Part shown: positions 8,071 through 16,921 of the stretch, piece after piece
Position numbering within the stretch: position 1 is the first letter of the stretch
Layout of the letters: each line of letters opens with the position of its first letter
Assembly (NCBI GenBank): GCA_033875315.1
Contig: JANRJG010000007.1
Location: forward strand, 1-52,270
DNA: 52,270 nucleotides
Origin: Candidatus Methylacidiphilales bacterium
GTDB taxonomy: Bacteria; Verrucomicrobiota; Verrucomicrobiia; Methylacidiphilales; CAZTYG01
Direction of reading: 5' to 3'
Program-made: the position numbers and the translations under genes
Notes under the pieces: model-generated
What the model saw: only the letters and a program-made list of their open reading frames with translations
Database searches by the model: none
What the model was told of the DNA's origin: nothing

Positions 8071-8498
8071 GTTTGGTGTCCTTGGTTGGCTGTTGTGCAT
8101 GGTTTGAGTGAATCCTTCCAACGTGCCATACAGGCGACAGGCATGCAACTTTAATGCCAATCCCCATAATTAAAATTCAAGACTATGATTTGCAGGCACT
8201 TACGTATATTCTTTTCTCTAATATGGAAATATTAAGGGTTCTTTTTTTGAGTGAAGGCATCAAAAAGTAATATTCTGACGCGTCGGATGAGGGGTGGATT
8301 CAGGCGATTCAGCCTTTTTTCAAGGGTTTCTTCCATCAAGGGCGCCTTACGGGAAGGCGGATGAGCACATCGGACGCAGAGGAAGAAAGGGTGTTGGGCG
8401 GCTTATTCTTTTGCGCGCCCCTCGCTGGATCCCTTTTCTCCCCCGTCTGCTGAATCATACCCGGCGACTCTGCGCCATTTCTACGACATCGTTCCGGC
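8071..8498. other. Long AT-rich intergenic region
   Basis: About 430 bases between the GT9 gene stop and the start of the four-repeat protein. The half next to the repeat-protein gene (about 8160-8280) is much more AT-rich than the surroundings and probably holds its promoter; no clear -35/-10 pair can be fixed. A small hairpin (CGCCTT/AAGGCG) lies at 8343-8359. I see no gene here. Confidence 0.4.
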
Positions 8499-9467
8499 TT
8501 ACAAACGGGTCCAGCGCTTCCATATACTGTGGACCCGCTCGACGGACAGGTCGGAGAGACAGGCCATCGGGGTTTCCCAGTTGCAGGTCCGGGATCGGCA
8601 GGGGCGGCAGGGCGGCCCTTCGGTCACCAAGCACTCCCCTTTGGCCGCCACCGGTCCGGTCAGATCCGGATCGGTCGCACCAAAAAGGGTGATGACGGGA
8701 ACATCGAAAAGTGCGGCCAAGTGGGCCGGTCCGGAATCGGTGCCGATGACGGCCCGGGCTCCGGCCAGGAGGGCGAGCAAATCCGGCAACGGGGTCTTTC
8801 CACGCATATCCACCGAGCGGGCCGAAGCGGTCGGAAAAAAAGGCCCGGAACCGACCCACACCACGGTCTCGCCCTCCAGGGCCTGTTCCAGTTTGCGGAA
8901 GGATTCCCATGGCCAGAGTTTGGTCTGCCAGAGGGAGTAGGGATGGAAGACGGTGTACCCTCCGGCCTCCAAGCCCATGGGCAGGGCCTTTTCGGGGCGG
9001 GAAAATGTCAGCGGAGTCACGGCCGTTCCCGGACCGATGATCGAAGCAACCGCTGCCGCGTAGCGATCCACCGCGTGCGTCTGAACGTCGGGCACCCGCC
9101 GATCATAAACCCATTTTGCCCCTTCGCGTGCCGAGGCCAGTCCGACCCGGATTCCCGCCCGGGCCACCCGGGTCATGAGTGCACTGCGGGCCAGCCCTTG
9201 AAGGTCGAGCACCACATCATAGCGATCCCCCCTCAGACCCCGGGCCCAGGCCAGCATTTCCAAGGGCCGGAATCCACCGCGCCAGGCTCTGCGGGGAAAG
9301 GGGATCCGCCGGTCGATATCCGGACAAACCTCCAGCACGGGCAGGTAGTCCGTGTCGACAACCCAGTCCAATTGATGGGCGACCCCGCTGCGTTTCAACC
9401 AAGGGACCACCTTCAAGGCCTGGGCGACATCACCCAGGGCGGTTGGTTTGATGACAAGGATCTTCAT
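8499..9467 (-). CDS. Glycosyltransferase family 9 (heptosyltransferase-like)
   Basis: A 322-residue GT-B enzyme resembling ADP-heptose:LPS heptosyltransferases (WaaC/WaaF/RfaF). These add heptose or another sugar to lipopolysaccharide core at the cytoplasmic face. The N terminus MKILVIKPTALGDVAQAL is the family start, VVLDLQG follows near residue 90, and the nucleotide-sugar-binding region contains GTDSGPAHLAALFDVP and LFGATDP. The C terminus has four cysteines (PPCRPCRSRTC...), common in this family. It is the last gene of the operon starting at the acylphosphatase. The exact sugar and acceptor cannot be told. Confidence 0.85.
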   Translation of the reverse strand: MKILVIKPTALGDVAQALKVVPWLKRSGVAHQLDWVVDTDYLPVLEVCPDIDRRIPFPRRAWRGGFRPLEMLAWARGLRGDRYDVVLDLQGLARSALMTRVARAGIRVGLASAREGAKWVYDRRVPDVQTHAVDRYAAAVASIIGPGTAVTPLTFSRPEKALPMGLEAGGYTVFHPYSLWQTKLWPWESFRKLEQALEGETVVWVGSGPFFPTASARSVDMRGKTPLPDLLALLAGARAVIGTDSGPAHLAALFDVPVITLFGATDPDLTGPVAAKGECLVTEGPPCRPCRSRTCNWETPMACLSDLSVERVHSIWKRWTRL

Positions 9468-9503
9468 GCCCTGCGCGAGCGGGATGGTCCGCCCGTCCGA
9501 CGG

Positions 9504-10226
9504 TCAGACGGCATTGGCCAGCCGCTCGGCCAGCCGTTCGGGCAGGCCGGCCTTGAGGATTTTTTCCTGCGCGCGCGCCAAGTCATACGGCACCCGCCGC
9601 AGGTCAATGGTATGGGTCTCGGAGTCGTAGATGGCGTAGGCCGCGCGCCAGTCTCCGTCGCGGGGCTGGCCGACGGACCCGCAGTTGATGAAATACTTCT
9701 TGTCCTCCTGGAGACTGAGCTTGCGGTAGAAACACTCGTGGGTCGTGCCATCGTGGATGAAGGCGTTGGGCACATGCGTGTGGCCGAAAAAGCAGAGGTG
9801 GGTGCGCTGGTAAACGAAGCTTTCCTCGGCTTCCTGCGAGCTGAAGACGTAGATCCAGCGGGCCGGGCCGTCGAGAGAGGAATGGACGATGGCGAAATCG
9901 CCGACATTGCGCTGCATGGGCAGGGTGCGCAGGTAGCGTTTCTGCTCCTCATTCAGGCTGTCGCGGGTGTGCTTCATCGAGATATAGGCCAGTTCGCTGA
10001 AGTGCTCGATGTTCCGGTCCTCGGAGGCTTCTTCATCGTGGTTGCCCTTGACCACCGGACAGCCCAGGGAACGGACCATCTCGAGGCATTCGGCCGGGTT
10101 GGCGTTGTAGCCCACGATGTCGCCCAAGCACACGAGCTGGTTGAGCTTCTGAACCTGCATGTCGTCCAGCACCGCTTCCAGGGCTTCCTGGTTGCTGTGG
10201 ATATCGGCGAAGATCCCGTAGCGCAT
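9504..10226 (-). CDS. Calcineurin-like metallophosphoesterase
   Basis: A 240-residue phosphoesterase with all metal-ligand motifs: ADIHSN at residues 7-12, GDIVGYNANP near 35, GNHDEE near 61, a VHSSL motif, and FGHTHVP near 145. The fold resembles YfcE/ApaH-type enzymes that hydrolyse phosphodiesters or dinucleoside polyphosphates in the cytoplasm. It lies 36 bases upstream of GT9 and 13 bases downstream of the TPR membrane gene in the same operon. Substrate unknown. Confidence 0.87.
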   Translation of the reverse strand: MRYGIFADIHSNQEALEAVLDDMQVQKLNQLVCLGDIVGYNANPAECLEMVRSLGCPVVKGNHDEEASEDRNIEHFSELAYISMKHTRDSLNEEQKRYLRTLPMQRNVGDFAIVHSSLDGPARWIYVFSSQEAEESFVYQRTHLCFFGHTHVPNAFIHDGTTHECFYRKLSLQEDKKYFINCGSVGQPRDGDWRAAYAIYDSETHTIDLRRVPYDLARAQEKILKAGLPERLAERLANAV

Positions 10227-10239
10227 GCGTGGGTGGAAA

Positions 10240-11061
10240 CTACGGGTTAAAAACCCGTTTGTCAGCCGGGATATTCAACTCGCGCTCGAGGGCGCGCATT
10301 TGTTGTTCGATTTTTGGCCATTGCCGCGGAGTGCCCGGCGGGTGTTCGGCGGAGCTGTGCCAGAGGGTGAGCCAGTAGTCGTAGGCTTCCTGTTTGCGTC
10401 CGGCTTTCTCGAGCATGTAGCCGACGAAGCGTTCGGCAAAGCTCGGGGCGCCCGGGCGCTCGGCCGCCAGGCGGTAGCAGCGGGCGGCCGCCTCGTAGTC
10501 CTGCAGCCGTTGTTGGTACAATTCCCCCAGGCGCATGTAGAGCTGGGGTTTTTCCGGGATGGCCAACAGGCCCCGTTCCAGCATGACCCTTCCTGCCTCG
10601 ATCCAACGACGGGACTCGCGGTTGCGCTGGCCGTCGCTTTGGCCCGCGGCCGCGTATTTTTCCGCCGCGACGCTGGCATTCCAGGCCAGATGCCAGGCCC
10701 CGTTCTCCCAGAAGAAAAGCACCCGGGGTTGGAGCAGGACGGCGAATTCCGCCAGGGTGCGGACGCGGGTCCATTGTTGTTCTTCCCATGCTCCCGTTAG
10801 GGAAATCCAGACAAAATTGGCCGCCAGCCCCCGGAAGCCGCCCAGCGCGGCCAGGGTCAGTCCCTGGCCCAGACTGTCCCGGAGTTCAAACGAGATCGGC
10901 GGCGTGTCCCCATACATGATCTGGCGGCGGCGCAGGCCCATTTGCTCCTCCCAGGGCAGCTTGACCGCGCCCCAGGCCAGGAGCAGGAGGATGGCGATTC
11001 CGGTCCTGGTCCGGTTCCACCCCCACGGCCACCGCCCCGGCCACATCCCCATCCAATTCAC
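10240..11061 (-). CDS. Membrane-anchored TPR protein of an ABC exporter operon
   Basis: A 273-residue protein with one N-terminal transmembrane helix (about residues 20-33, GIAILLLLAWGAVK) and a largely helical soluble part with TPR-like units (PEKPQLYMRLGELYQQRLQD and the next unit). Its ATG overlaps the end of the ABC permease gene by four bases, implying translational coupling. A role in assembling or feeding the ABC exporter is inferred from this coupling only. No close family recognised. Confidence 0.75.
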   Translation of the reverse strand: MNWMGMWPGRWPWGWNRTRTGIAILLLLAWGAVKLPWEEQMGLRRRQIMYGDTPPISFELRDSLGQGLTLAALGGFRGLAANFVWISLTGAWEEQQWTRVRTLAEFAVLLQPRVLFFWENGAWHLAWNASVAAEKYAAAGQSDGQRNRESRRWIEAGRVMLERGLLAIPEKPQLYMRLGELYQQRLQDYEAAARCYRLAAERPGAPSFAERFVGYMLEKAGRKQEAYDYWLTLWHSSAEHPPGTPRQWPKIEQQMRALERELNIPADKRVFNP

Positions 11062-11930
11062 AGTTCGCGCTCCTCAAAGACCAGTCCGGCCACGGCCATG
11101 ATCACCACCACGTAAAAGAAGGAATAGAGCAGGATGGGCGCGGAGTCGGCCCAGTGGACCGGGTTGCCCGCGATGATCTCATCAATGAGGTTGTAGGCCT
11201 GGAAGTCGGGCACCAACCAGGAAACCACCACCAAGACCCCCTGTTTCAGAAAGCCGGAGGAAGCCTCCTCGTGCAGCCACAACTGCCGGGCCACGGCCTG
11301 CAGATGGCCGGCAAAGTAGATCATCAACGTGGTGGAGACAATGAAGATGGTCGAGGTGGCGATGGTGGAAAAAAAGACCGAGATGGCCGCCGTCACGGCC
11401 AACTTGCACCAGACCAGGGCGACCGCCTGGATCATCCCGGGGTCGCGCGACTGGGCCCGCACGGCATCGATCATGCGTTGTTGCCCCTCATCCAGCGGTC
11501 CGGAGGCCCCGGCCAGGATGTCGCCGGTGACCCGGGCCTCCTTCCAGAACAACACCCCGCAGAATACCGCCGACATGATGCCGACAATCAGGGTCAGCAA
11601 CAGGAGCAGGCCGAGGTATTTGCCCAGAACGAATTCGAAGCGGTGCACCGGTTTGCTCAGCGTGGTGTAGAGCGTGCGGCGTTCGATTTCGGCCGGAATC
11701 AGCTGGGCCGCGCCCATGAGGGCGACCAACAAGCCGCTGATGCTGATGACGGCGTAGGCCAGATCCTTGAGGAATTTGAATTCCTCCTGGAACGAAAACT
11801 GGGTGAAGAAGTCGCTTCCGCCCAGGAGGACCAGGCTGAAAAGAAGGACGATGTTGAGCGTTTTTTGGCGCAGGGCTTCGGTGAGGGTGATGCGGGCGAT
11901 GGCGCCGATGGCATTGAGGGAACGGTTCAT
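11058..11930 (-). CDS. ABC-2 type transporter permease
   Basis: A 290-residue inner-membrane permease with about six hydrophobic helices. It starts with the typical cytoplasmic segment IARITLTEALRQKTLN and contains IPAEIERRTLYTTLSKPVHR, a phrase of the NosY/GldF-like ABC-2 group. It pairs with the ATPase encoded upstream (four-base overlap at 11927-11930). The export substrate is unknown. Confidence 0.87.
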   Translation of the reverse strand: MNRSLNAIGAIARITLTEALRQKTLNIVLLFSLVLLGGSDFFTQFSFQEEFKFLKDLAYAVISISGLLVALMGAAQLIPAEIERRTLYTTLSKPVHRFEFVLGKYLGLLLLLTLIVGIMSAVFCGVLFWKEARVTGDILAGASGPLDEGQQRMIDAVRAQSRDPGMIQAVALVWCKLAVTAAISVFFSTIATSTIFIVSTTLMIYFAGHLQAVARQLWLHEEASSGFLKQGVLVVVSWLVPDFQAYNLIDEIIAGNPVHWADSAPILLYSFFYVVVIMAVAGLVFEEREL

Positions 11931-12811
11931 ACGGGCTCCTGGTCCTTGCCGGGCAGGACCCGGATGAAAAAATCCTCCAGGGACATGCGCGGGCGGGAGA
12001 CGCTGACCTCCGGGTGGCCTTCCTGGCGGAGCAACTCCAGCACCCGGGCCTGGGTTTCCGGTCGGAGGCCCCGCACCCGCAGGGTGGTTTCCTCGGGCAC
12101 CACCAGCAGTTCGTCCAGGCGGCCCTCGCGCAGCTTCCGGCCTTGGTGCAGGATGGCCACGCGGTCGGCCACCTCCTCCACCTGCTCCAGGAGGTGGGAG
12201 GAAAAGATGACGGTTTTCCCGCGACGCTTGAGCAGGAGCATGAGGTCGCGGATTTCGCGCGAGCCCACCGGGTCGACGCCCGCGGTGGGTTCATCGAGCA
12301 GCAGGAGGTCGGGATCGTGCAACAGGGCCTGGGCCAGTCCGATGCGCTGGAGCATGCCCTTGGAATACGTGCGCAACCGGCGTTCGCCCGCCTGGCCGAG
12401 CCCGACCAGTTCGATCAACTCCGCGATTCTCCCTCGCAACGGGTCTCCCCCCATACCACACAGTCGCCCGTAGTAGGCCAGGACTTCGCGTCCGGAAAGG
12501 AACTGGGGGAAGTAGGGGTTTTCCGGCAGGAAGCCGAGCCGCCGGCGCGCAGCCATCGAGCCCGCACGGTGGCCGAAAACCGTGGCCGCGCCGCGCGAGG
12601 GTCGTGCCAGGCCGAGGAGGAGTTTCATGGTCGTGCTTTTGCCCGAGCCGTTCGGACCGAGAAGGCCGAAGATTTCCCCTTGGCGGATATCGAGGTCCAG
12701 GTCCTCCAGGGCGAGGAGGTTGCCCCTGCGCCAGTGCAGCGGGTAGATCTTGGTCAGCTTCTCGACCCGGACGGCGGGGATGGGGGGCAGGGGGGTGGGG
12801 TCCATATTCAA
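11927..12811 (-). CDS. ABC transporter ATP-binding protein
   Basis: A 294-residue ATPase with Walker A GPNGSGKST (residues 52-60), the Q-loop region PENPYFPQFLSGREVLAYYG, signature YSKGMLQR, Walker B LLLLDEPTAGVDP and switch His in FSSHLLEQ. A C-terminal extension of about 60 residues carries a regulatory ferredoxin-like segment, common in CcmA/DrrA-type exporters. It energises the permease encoded next, and overlaps the acylphosphatase stop by four bases. Confidence 0.92.
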   Translation of the reverse strand: MNMDPTPLPPIPAVRVEKLTKIYPLHWRRGNLLALEDLDLDIRQGEIFGLLGPNGSGKSTTMKLLLGLARPSRGAATVFGHRAGSMAARRRLGFLPENPYFPQFLSGREVLAYYGRLCGMGGDPLRGRIAELIELVGLGQAGERRLRTYSKGMLQRIGLAQALLHDPDLLLLDEPTAGVDPVGSREIRDLMLLLKRRGKTVIFSSHLLEQVEEVADRVAILHQGRKLREGRLDELLVVPEETTLRVRGLRPETQARVLELLRQEGHPEVSVSRPRMSLEDFFIRVLPGKDQEPV

Positions 12812-13095
12812 GATCCGCTCCCATTCAGGATGGAGAAGCCGCGCAAACTTGGATCGACCGGGATGTCATATCCCTCGATTTCGCGGATGAAACCCTTGAG
12901 GTGGCTTTTGCGCACCGCCTCGAGCAGGGCGGCCATTTCCGACTCCTCGCCCTGGACCTGGAGCTCGACCCGGCCGTCGGGGAGGTTGCGCACCGTGCCT
13001 GTGACCTCGAAGCCCGCACTGAGCTGCTTGACGGAGTAGCGGAATCCGACCCCTTGGACCCGGCCGGTGTAGAACAAACGCTGGGCTTTCTCCAT
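12808..13095 (-). CDS. acyP: Acylphosphatase
   Basis: A 95-residue enzyme that hydrolyses acyl phosphates such as carbamoyl or 1,3-bisphosphoglyceroyl phosphate. The catalytic loop GRVQGVGFRYSV is present, with its Arg and the later Asn in VRNLPDGRVELQVQG. The length matches the family. An alternative ATG at 13116 would add seven residues (MCIEIFT). It heads the six-gene minus-strand operon. The divergent CNB gene starts only about 30-50 bases away, so the two promoters must overlap coding sequence. Confidence 0.92.
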   Translation of the reverse strand: MEKAQRLFYTGRVQGVGFRYSVKQLSAGFEVTGTVRNLPDGRVELQVQGEESEMAALLEAVRKSHLKGFIREIEGYDIPVDPSLRGFSILNGSGS

Positions 13096-13144
13096 GGTGA
13101 AAATCTCGATGCACATTTTCCGATTCTCAAGTACATTCCTCGGC

Positions 13145-13645
13145 ATGGCCATCCACTTCAGCGACATCTCCCGCATGAGCCTGTTCCGCGGGTTCAATGA
13201 AAACTTCATCCAGTTGCTCGACCTTTTCTTCCGCGAGGCCAATTACAAGGCGGGTGCGGTTCTGGTGCAGGAGGGTCAACTGCAGCGGCATTTCTACATG
13301 CTGGTCGCGGGGGAAGTGGCCGTCAACCGCCAGGTCAACGGGGCCGACGTCCAGTTGGACATCCTGCCCGCCGGACAGTACTTCGGCGAGATGAACCTCT
13401 TCGACCCCGGGGTGGCCACGGCCAGCGTCGTGGCCCTGACGCCGGTGCGCACCCTGGAGATTTCCAACGACAAATTCCGCAGTTTCATGACCCACAAGCC
13501 GGAGCTGGCGGCGGACTTCACCTTCCAACTGGCCGAAACCATCGTCAAGCGCTTCCGTACCTCCACCGATCTGCTGACCGAGGAATTGTCGCGTCCGGAG
13601 AAGATCGATCTGGCCCGGCGCATCGACCGCGGCCCGGTGGCGTGA
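13145..13645 (+). CDS. Stand-alone cyclic-nucleotide-binding-domain protein
   Basis: A 166-residue protein with a single cNMP-binding beta-roll: VLVQEGQLQRHFYMLVAGEV, then LPAGQYFGEMNLFDPGVATA at the phosphate-binding cassette and a helical C terminus. No helix-turn-helix follows, so it is not a CRP/FNR regulator; it resembles the small CNB proteins that bind partner proteins. The cassette has GEMNLF rather than the classical GExAL-x(6)-RxA, and there is Thr-Ala-Ser where the ligand Arg usually sits, so cyclic nucleotide binding is doubtful. ATG 13145 is chosen; ATG 13175 is possible. Confidence 0.82.
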   Translation: MAIHFSDISRMSLFRGFNENFIQLLDLFFREANYKAGAVLVQEGQLQRHFYMLVAGEVAVNRQVNGADVQLDILPAGQYFGEMNLFDPGVATASVVALTPVRTLEISNDKFRSFMTHKPELAADFTFQLAETIVKRFRTSTDLLTEELSRPEKIDLARRIDRGPVA

Positions 13646-13716
13646 GAGGATTTCATAGGTAAAAATCCTTCAATCCGGGCTTGTGCTCCCCCGGGGACAT
13701 GCCATAAACAAACACC

Positions 13717-14004
13717 ATGGCAGCTAAAAAAACCGCAAAAAAGAAATCCGCACGCAAACCTAACGCCGCTTTCATGAAGCCCGTTCAACCCGACGATGTC
13801 CTTTCGGCCGTGGTCGGCGCCAAGCCGCTCCCCCGCACCGAGCTCACCAAGAAGCTCTGGGACTACATCAAGAAGAACGGACTCCAGGACAAGAAGGTCA
13901 GAACCCAGATCAACGCCGACGACAAGCTCAAGGCCGTCTTCGGTGGCAAGAAGTCCGTTTCGATGTTCGAAATGACCAAGCTCGTTTCGAAGCACCTGAA
14001 ATAA
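13717..14004 (+). CDS. SWIB/MDM2-domain protein
   Basis: A 95-residue protein with a Lys/Ala-rich basic N terminus (residues 1-14, histone-H1-like) and one SWIB domain. The domain runs from VLSAVVGAKPLPRTELTKKLW through WDYIKKNGLQDKKVRTQINAD to MFEMTKLVSKHLK. SWIB domains are eukaryote-like chromatin modules; in bacteria they occur mainly in the PVC group, especially Chlamydiae and Verrucomicrobia, and are presumed to act on DNA or topoisomerase. The gene is monocistronic with a strong terminator, suggesting good expression. Confidence 0.9.
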   Translation: MAAKKTAKKKSARKPNAAFMKPVQPDDVLSAVVGAKPLPRTELTKKLWDYIKKNGLQDKKVRTQINADDKLKAVFGGKKSVSMFEMTKLVSKHLK

Positions 14005-14023
14005 GTCACGTCTTCTTACCCGA

Positions 14024-14061
14024 AAAACCCGAAGGCCCCATCCGGTGCCTTCGGGTTTTTA
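14024..14061 (+). terminator. Rho-independent terminator after the SWIB gene
   Basis: AAAAACCCGAAGGC pairs with GCCTTCGGGTTTTT around a loop of about ten bases, 20 bases after the SWIB stop codon. It also bounds the right-hand end of the defence operon. Confidence 0.88.
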
Positions 14062-14112
14062 TTTTTCCGAACGCAGTGGATGTCCCCCTCGGCCAGACCC
14101 ACAGCTTCAAGC

Positions 14113-15114
14113 TCAGGGGCTGTGGACTTGGTCTCTGATCGTCAGTCCCGATGAAACTATCTCAGACCAAGACGGCAAGGTTTCGTTGCTGCGCTTCCAG
14201 CGCTTTTCGAACAGGGATAACTCCCGTCGCCGGTAGCCCCAGCGGTCGCCGTTGCGCATAGCGTAAAAAACGTGTTTCCCCTTGCCTGCACCACAGGCTT
14301 CGGCATCCACGATTCCAATGACCTTTGCAGCCCAGCGGTGGGTCCCGGGCTTGTGCCAATCCCAGGATGAATCGCGCCAAGCAAAATCGATGGCGTCAAA
14401 AGCCTGGGGTCCCAGAAGGCGGGTGCCGAAGCGAAGACCCCGGCGGGTGACTGCGTCGGCTTGGGAGAAGCGAAGTTGGCCGTCTTTCCATTTTCCGAGA
14501 TGCCAGAGAATCTGCGGCCTCCCGCCTTCCAGCACATAGACCAATCGCCCATAGGGAGTGCAGCCCCACTGTCCGACCATTTGACTGGAATGAACCAGGG
14601 GTGTGGGTTCAACATTTTGTAGGATAAAGCCGTCCGATGTGCGGGTCGCTTGCAGGAGGGAAAATTGAATTTTATAGGCCGCGAACTTTCGGTTGAGAAA
14701 CTCAATGCCATGACAGGAATGGGGGTCAAACTTCGGAGCGACCAGCAGGATGCGCCGGTAATTGGAAATTCCCCTGAGACTGGTTTTGAATAATCGTTTG
14801 AATGACCGGTAGAATTCAAGCAGGCCCCCGGGAAAATCCTCAGCCAGAACATCGGCTGTAACCCCCTCAAACTGGGAAAGATACTCCAGGGCTTGTCCGA
14901 TGATCGAACGCGGGGTGGGTTCATTTTTGATCTCCAGAATGACCAGACCTCCTTTACGATCCAAGCAGACCAGATCGGCCACGCGCTGGATGGCGGACTC
15001 TTGTCGGACGACGAAAAGGCGCTCACGAGAAGGAAGGATCGGATTCTTAATAAACCATTGTTCGAAGTCGCGTTCCTTCCAACTCAGTTCGGAATACATG
15101 CTTCGGCGTTTCAT
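14113..15114 (-). CDS. NucS/DUF91-like PD-(D/E)xK nuclease-domain protein
   Basis: A 333-residue protein whose first 110 residues carry a PD-(D/E)xK core: ESAIQRVADLVCLDRKGGLV then ILEIKNEPTPRSIIGQALEYL, giving D-x(n)-E-x-K followed by a Q/A helix. This matches the DUF91/NucS-like endonuclease group. The C-terminal 200 residues are not recognised. Its ATG overlaps the DUF488 stop codon by four bases, so it is the last gene of the operon. A role as DNA-cleaving effector or repair nuclease is inferred from the domain and location. Confidence 0.7.
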   Translation of the reverse strand: MKRRSMYSELSWKERDFEQWFIKNPILPSRERLFVVRQESAIQRVADLVCLDRKGGLVILEIKNEPTPRSIIGQALEYLSQFEGVTADVLAEDFPGGLLEFYRSFKRLFKTSLRGISNYRRILLVAPKFDPHSCHGIEFLNRKFAAYKIQFSLLQATRTSDGFILQNVEPTPLVHSSQMVGQWGCTPYGRLVYVLEGGRPQILWHLGKWKDGQLRFSQADAVTRRGLRFGTRLLGPQAFDAIDFAWRDSSWDWHKPGTHRWAAKVIGIVDAEACGAGKGKHVFYAMRNGDRWGYRRRELSLFEKRWKRSNETLPSWSEIVSSGLTIRDQVHSP

Positions 15115-15518
15115 AATTTGCCATCCAGAATCTTCTTAAGGACGTGGCGGTGGCAGTGGGGTTGGTCAGGAGGACAATGGCACATGAGGGTAACCGGACC
15201 CCGTTTAGCGAGTGCTTGGAGTAGTCGGAGAGTGAACTTCTGACCGTGGTTCTTGATCAACGGGTTCCGTCGATCGATGGAGCCCCCTTCAAAGAGCTCT
15301 CTGCGGTAACGACGGCTAAACGCGGCCCAGGTGAGTTGGCCTGCCTGGAAACTGCGGAGGAGGGATTCGCTCGGCCCCAGATTGGCCATCCAGGCGTGGT
15401 AACGGCGGGAGGGCAGGCCGCGGCCGCGGATGCGGGTGGCCAGGATGCGGAGGCCGTCCTTCTTCGTCTCAATCGGCGAATAAACGGATTTGGTTTTGAT
15501 CATGATGAACGCAGGCAT
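15111..15518 (-). CDS. DUF488 family protein
   Basis: A 135-residue protein with the DUF488 layout: an N-terminal IRGRGLPSRRYHAWMANLGPS, the GQLTWAAFSRRYRREL helix and a C-terminal MCHCPPDQPHCHRHVL with Cys and His residues. DUF488 proteins are of unproved function and often occur in defence and restriction contexts. The ATG at 15518 overlaps the upstream TAA as TAATG, so translation is coupled; an internal ATG at 15503 is also possible and would fit the family start better. Confidence 0.75.
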   Translation of the reverse strand: MPAFIMIKTKSVYSPIETKKDGLRILATRIRGRGLPSRRYHAWMANLGPSESLLRSFQAGQLTWAAFSRRYRRELFEGGSIDRRNPLIKNHGQKFTLRLLQALAKRGPVTLMCHCPPDQPHCHRHVLKKILDGKL

Positions 15519-16771
15519 TATGCTTTGTATCGACGCGGAGAGATCATGATGTAGCTGCCGGATGTGGGTGATGATTCCTTGACCGCTTTCTCGAAATTAC
15601 TCATCGGACGCTCCTGCCTTGGCTGCAAATCCGTGACCAACCGCCAAGGTTGGTCCTCAGACTGATTGGTTGGATTCCTAGGTAGAAAGCTTTTGTCCTC
15701 TGCCGCAAGCCGCAATGGCTCCTCATCCGAATAAACGGGATCCCATGAATCACGTTCCGAATCGAAGGAGTATCTGTACTTTTGCTTCATGGGCGAAAGC
15801 ACTTGCACTCGCACTTGCTGCATGCCTGGTTGAGCTATGGGCCTGAATGGATTAGGTGCACGGAGTAACTTGGGATCTGTTTTACTGACGACATGCCAAT
15901 CCGCTTCTAGCTCCCGTCCTCCTTGTCGTAACTCAAGGCCCACCACTTTGCACATCAGCGAGGCTCTCGCCTGATCCAGTTGAAGGAGTCCCGCATCCGG
16001 AGTCGCTGTTTTGGAGTCAAAAACATAAAAATGCACTTCGGCCGAAAGGGTGCTCACCTCCCCCAAATTCGCAGGCACCTCGAAATAGATAATCTCGCCC
16101 ACTCTTGGCAAGACACTGTCTGTTTTAGCAGAAAGAACTACAATGGTCTTGCGGGCTTCTCCATCCGAGGGCATATCTTTGACCTTCGTTCTCAGGCCCT
16201 CGACAAACTGGAGCGTCCACCAGCTCAGCGCATCCTTCATATGTGGCGAGTAAATGGCAGACTGAGATTTGGCGGAATGGATATGATTTCGAATGGATTG
16301 AAATTCAGGATCATTGGAGTGGCCATCCAGTAAAACGGAAGCCTCCCCGTTCAGTCCCAGAAGGGCAAAGCCAGTGACGTTGTTTGAGCCCACAAACGCA
16401 CATGACGTTCCGTTGGCCATATCCATGAGGTAAATCTTGCTGTGCAGCATCGGACGGTACCGGTGAAAAGGATTTTTTTTGCCGGAAGATGGGCAGGTGT
16501 GGCCCAAATGCACGTAGAGATTATTGGGGCTAACTCCAATCGATAGGAGATCGTCCAAAGCAGAGAAAGCTTGGTGAGTTCCCGAGCCTACAATAAGCAT
16601 CCCGAGCTTGTGCGGAGATTTTTTGATGGGCTCACAGATCGCGTTTACACCTTCGACAGTGATAAAACCTGAGACAATCGAAGCTGAAACACATTGCTCA
16701 AGTCGATCGCGGATGAGCGACGCAATCTCATGCTGCGGCTCTTCGAATAGAATCTTCGCACTGATGCTCAT
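15518..16771 (-). CDS. Phospholipase D-like nuclease-domain protein
   Basis: A 417-residue protein with an N-terminal PLD fold. The catalytic-type motif is YRPMLHSKIYLMD followed by FVGSNNVTGFALLGLNGEAS, i.e. H-x-K-x(4)-D then the GSxN region (about residues 108-145). Only one complete HKD motif is seen, as in dimeric PLD nucleases such as BfiI/Nuc. The C-terminal 230 residues are not recognised. It overlaps the DUF488 start and follows the degenerate PLD gene after 150 bases. Likely a DNA-acting effector of the operon (inference). Confidence 0.78.
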   Translation of the reverse strand: MSISAKILFEEPQHEIASLIRDRLEQCVSASIVSGFITVEGVNAICEPIKKSPHKLGMLIVGSGTHQAFSALDDLLSIGVSPNNLYVHLGHTCPSSGKKNPFHRYRPMLHSKIYLMDMANGTSCAFVGSNNVTGFALLGLNGEASVLLDGHSNDPEFQSIRNHIHSAKSQSAIYSPHMKDALSWWTLQFVEGLRTKVKDMPSDGEARKTIVVLSAKTDSVLPRVGEIIYFEVPANLGEVSTLSAEVHFYVFDSKTATPDAGLLQLDQARASLMCKVVGLELRQGGRELEADWHVVSKTDPKLLRAPNPFRPIAQPGMQQVRVQVLSPMKQKYRYSFDSERDSWDPVYSDEEPLRLAAEDKSFLPRNPTNQSEDQPWRLVTDLQPRQERPMSNFEKAVKESSPTSGSYIMISPRRYKA

Positions 16772-16921
16772 AGGTTTGAATCTCTAGTTGGTGGAGATTT
16801 TTTGAAGATGCAGACAGATGAGGTTGCGCGATGTGTTCCAAGGGCGTCCGGCTAGGTGGTCCGTCGATGCGGATTAACTGAAATCCGGAACAAGTGGCTC
16901 ATCTTCATGAAGGGCGTGGAT

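Noticed and set aside
8529-10250. 573-aa plus-strand open frame over GT9 and the phosphoesterase
   Set aside because: It is the mirror of two genes with clear catalytic motifs on the minus strand.
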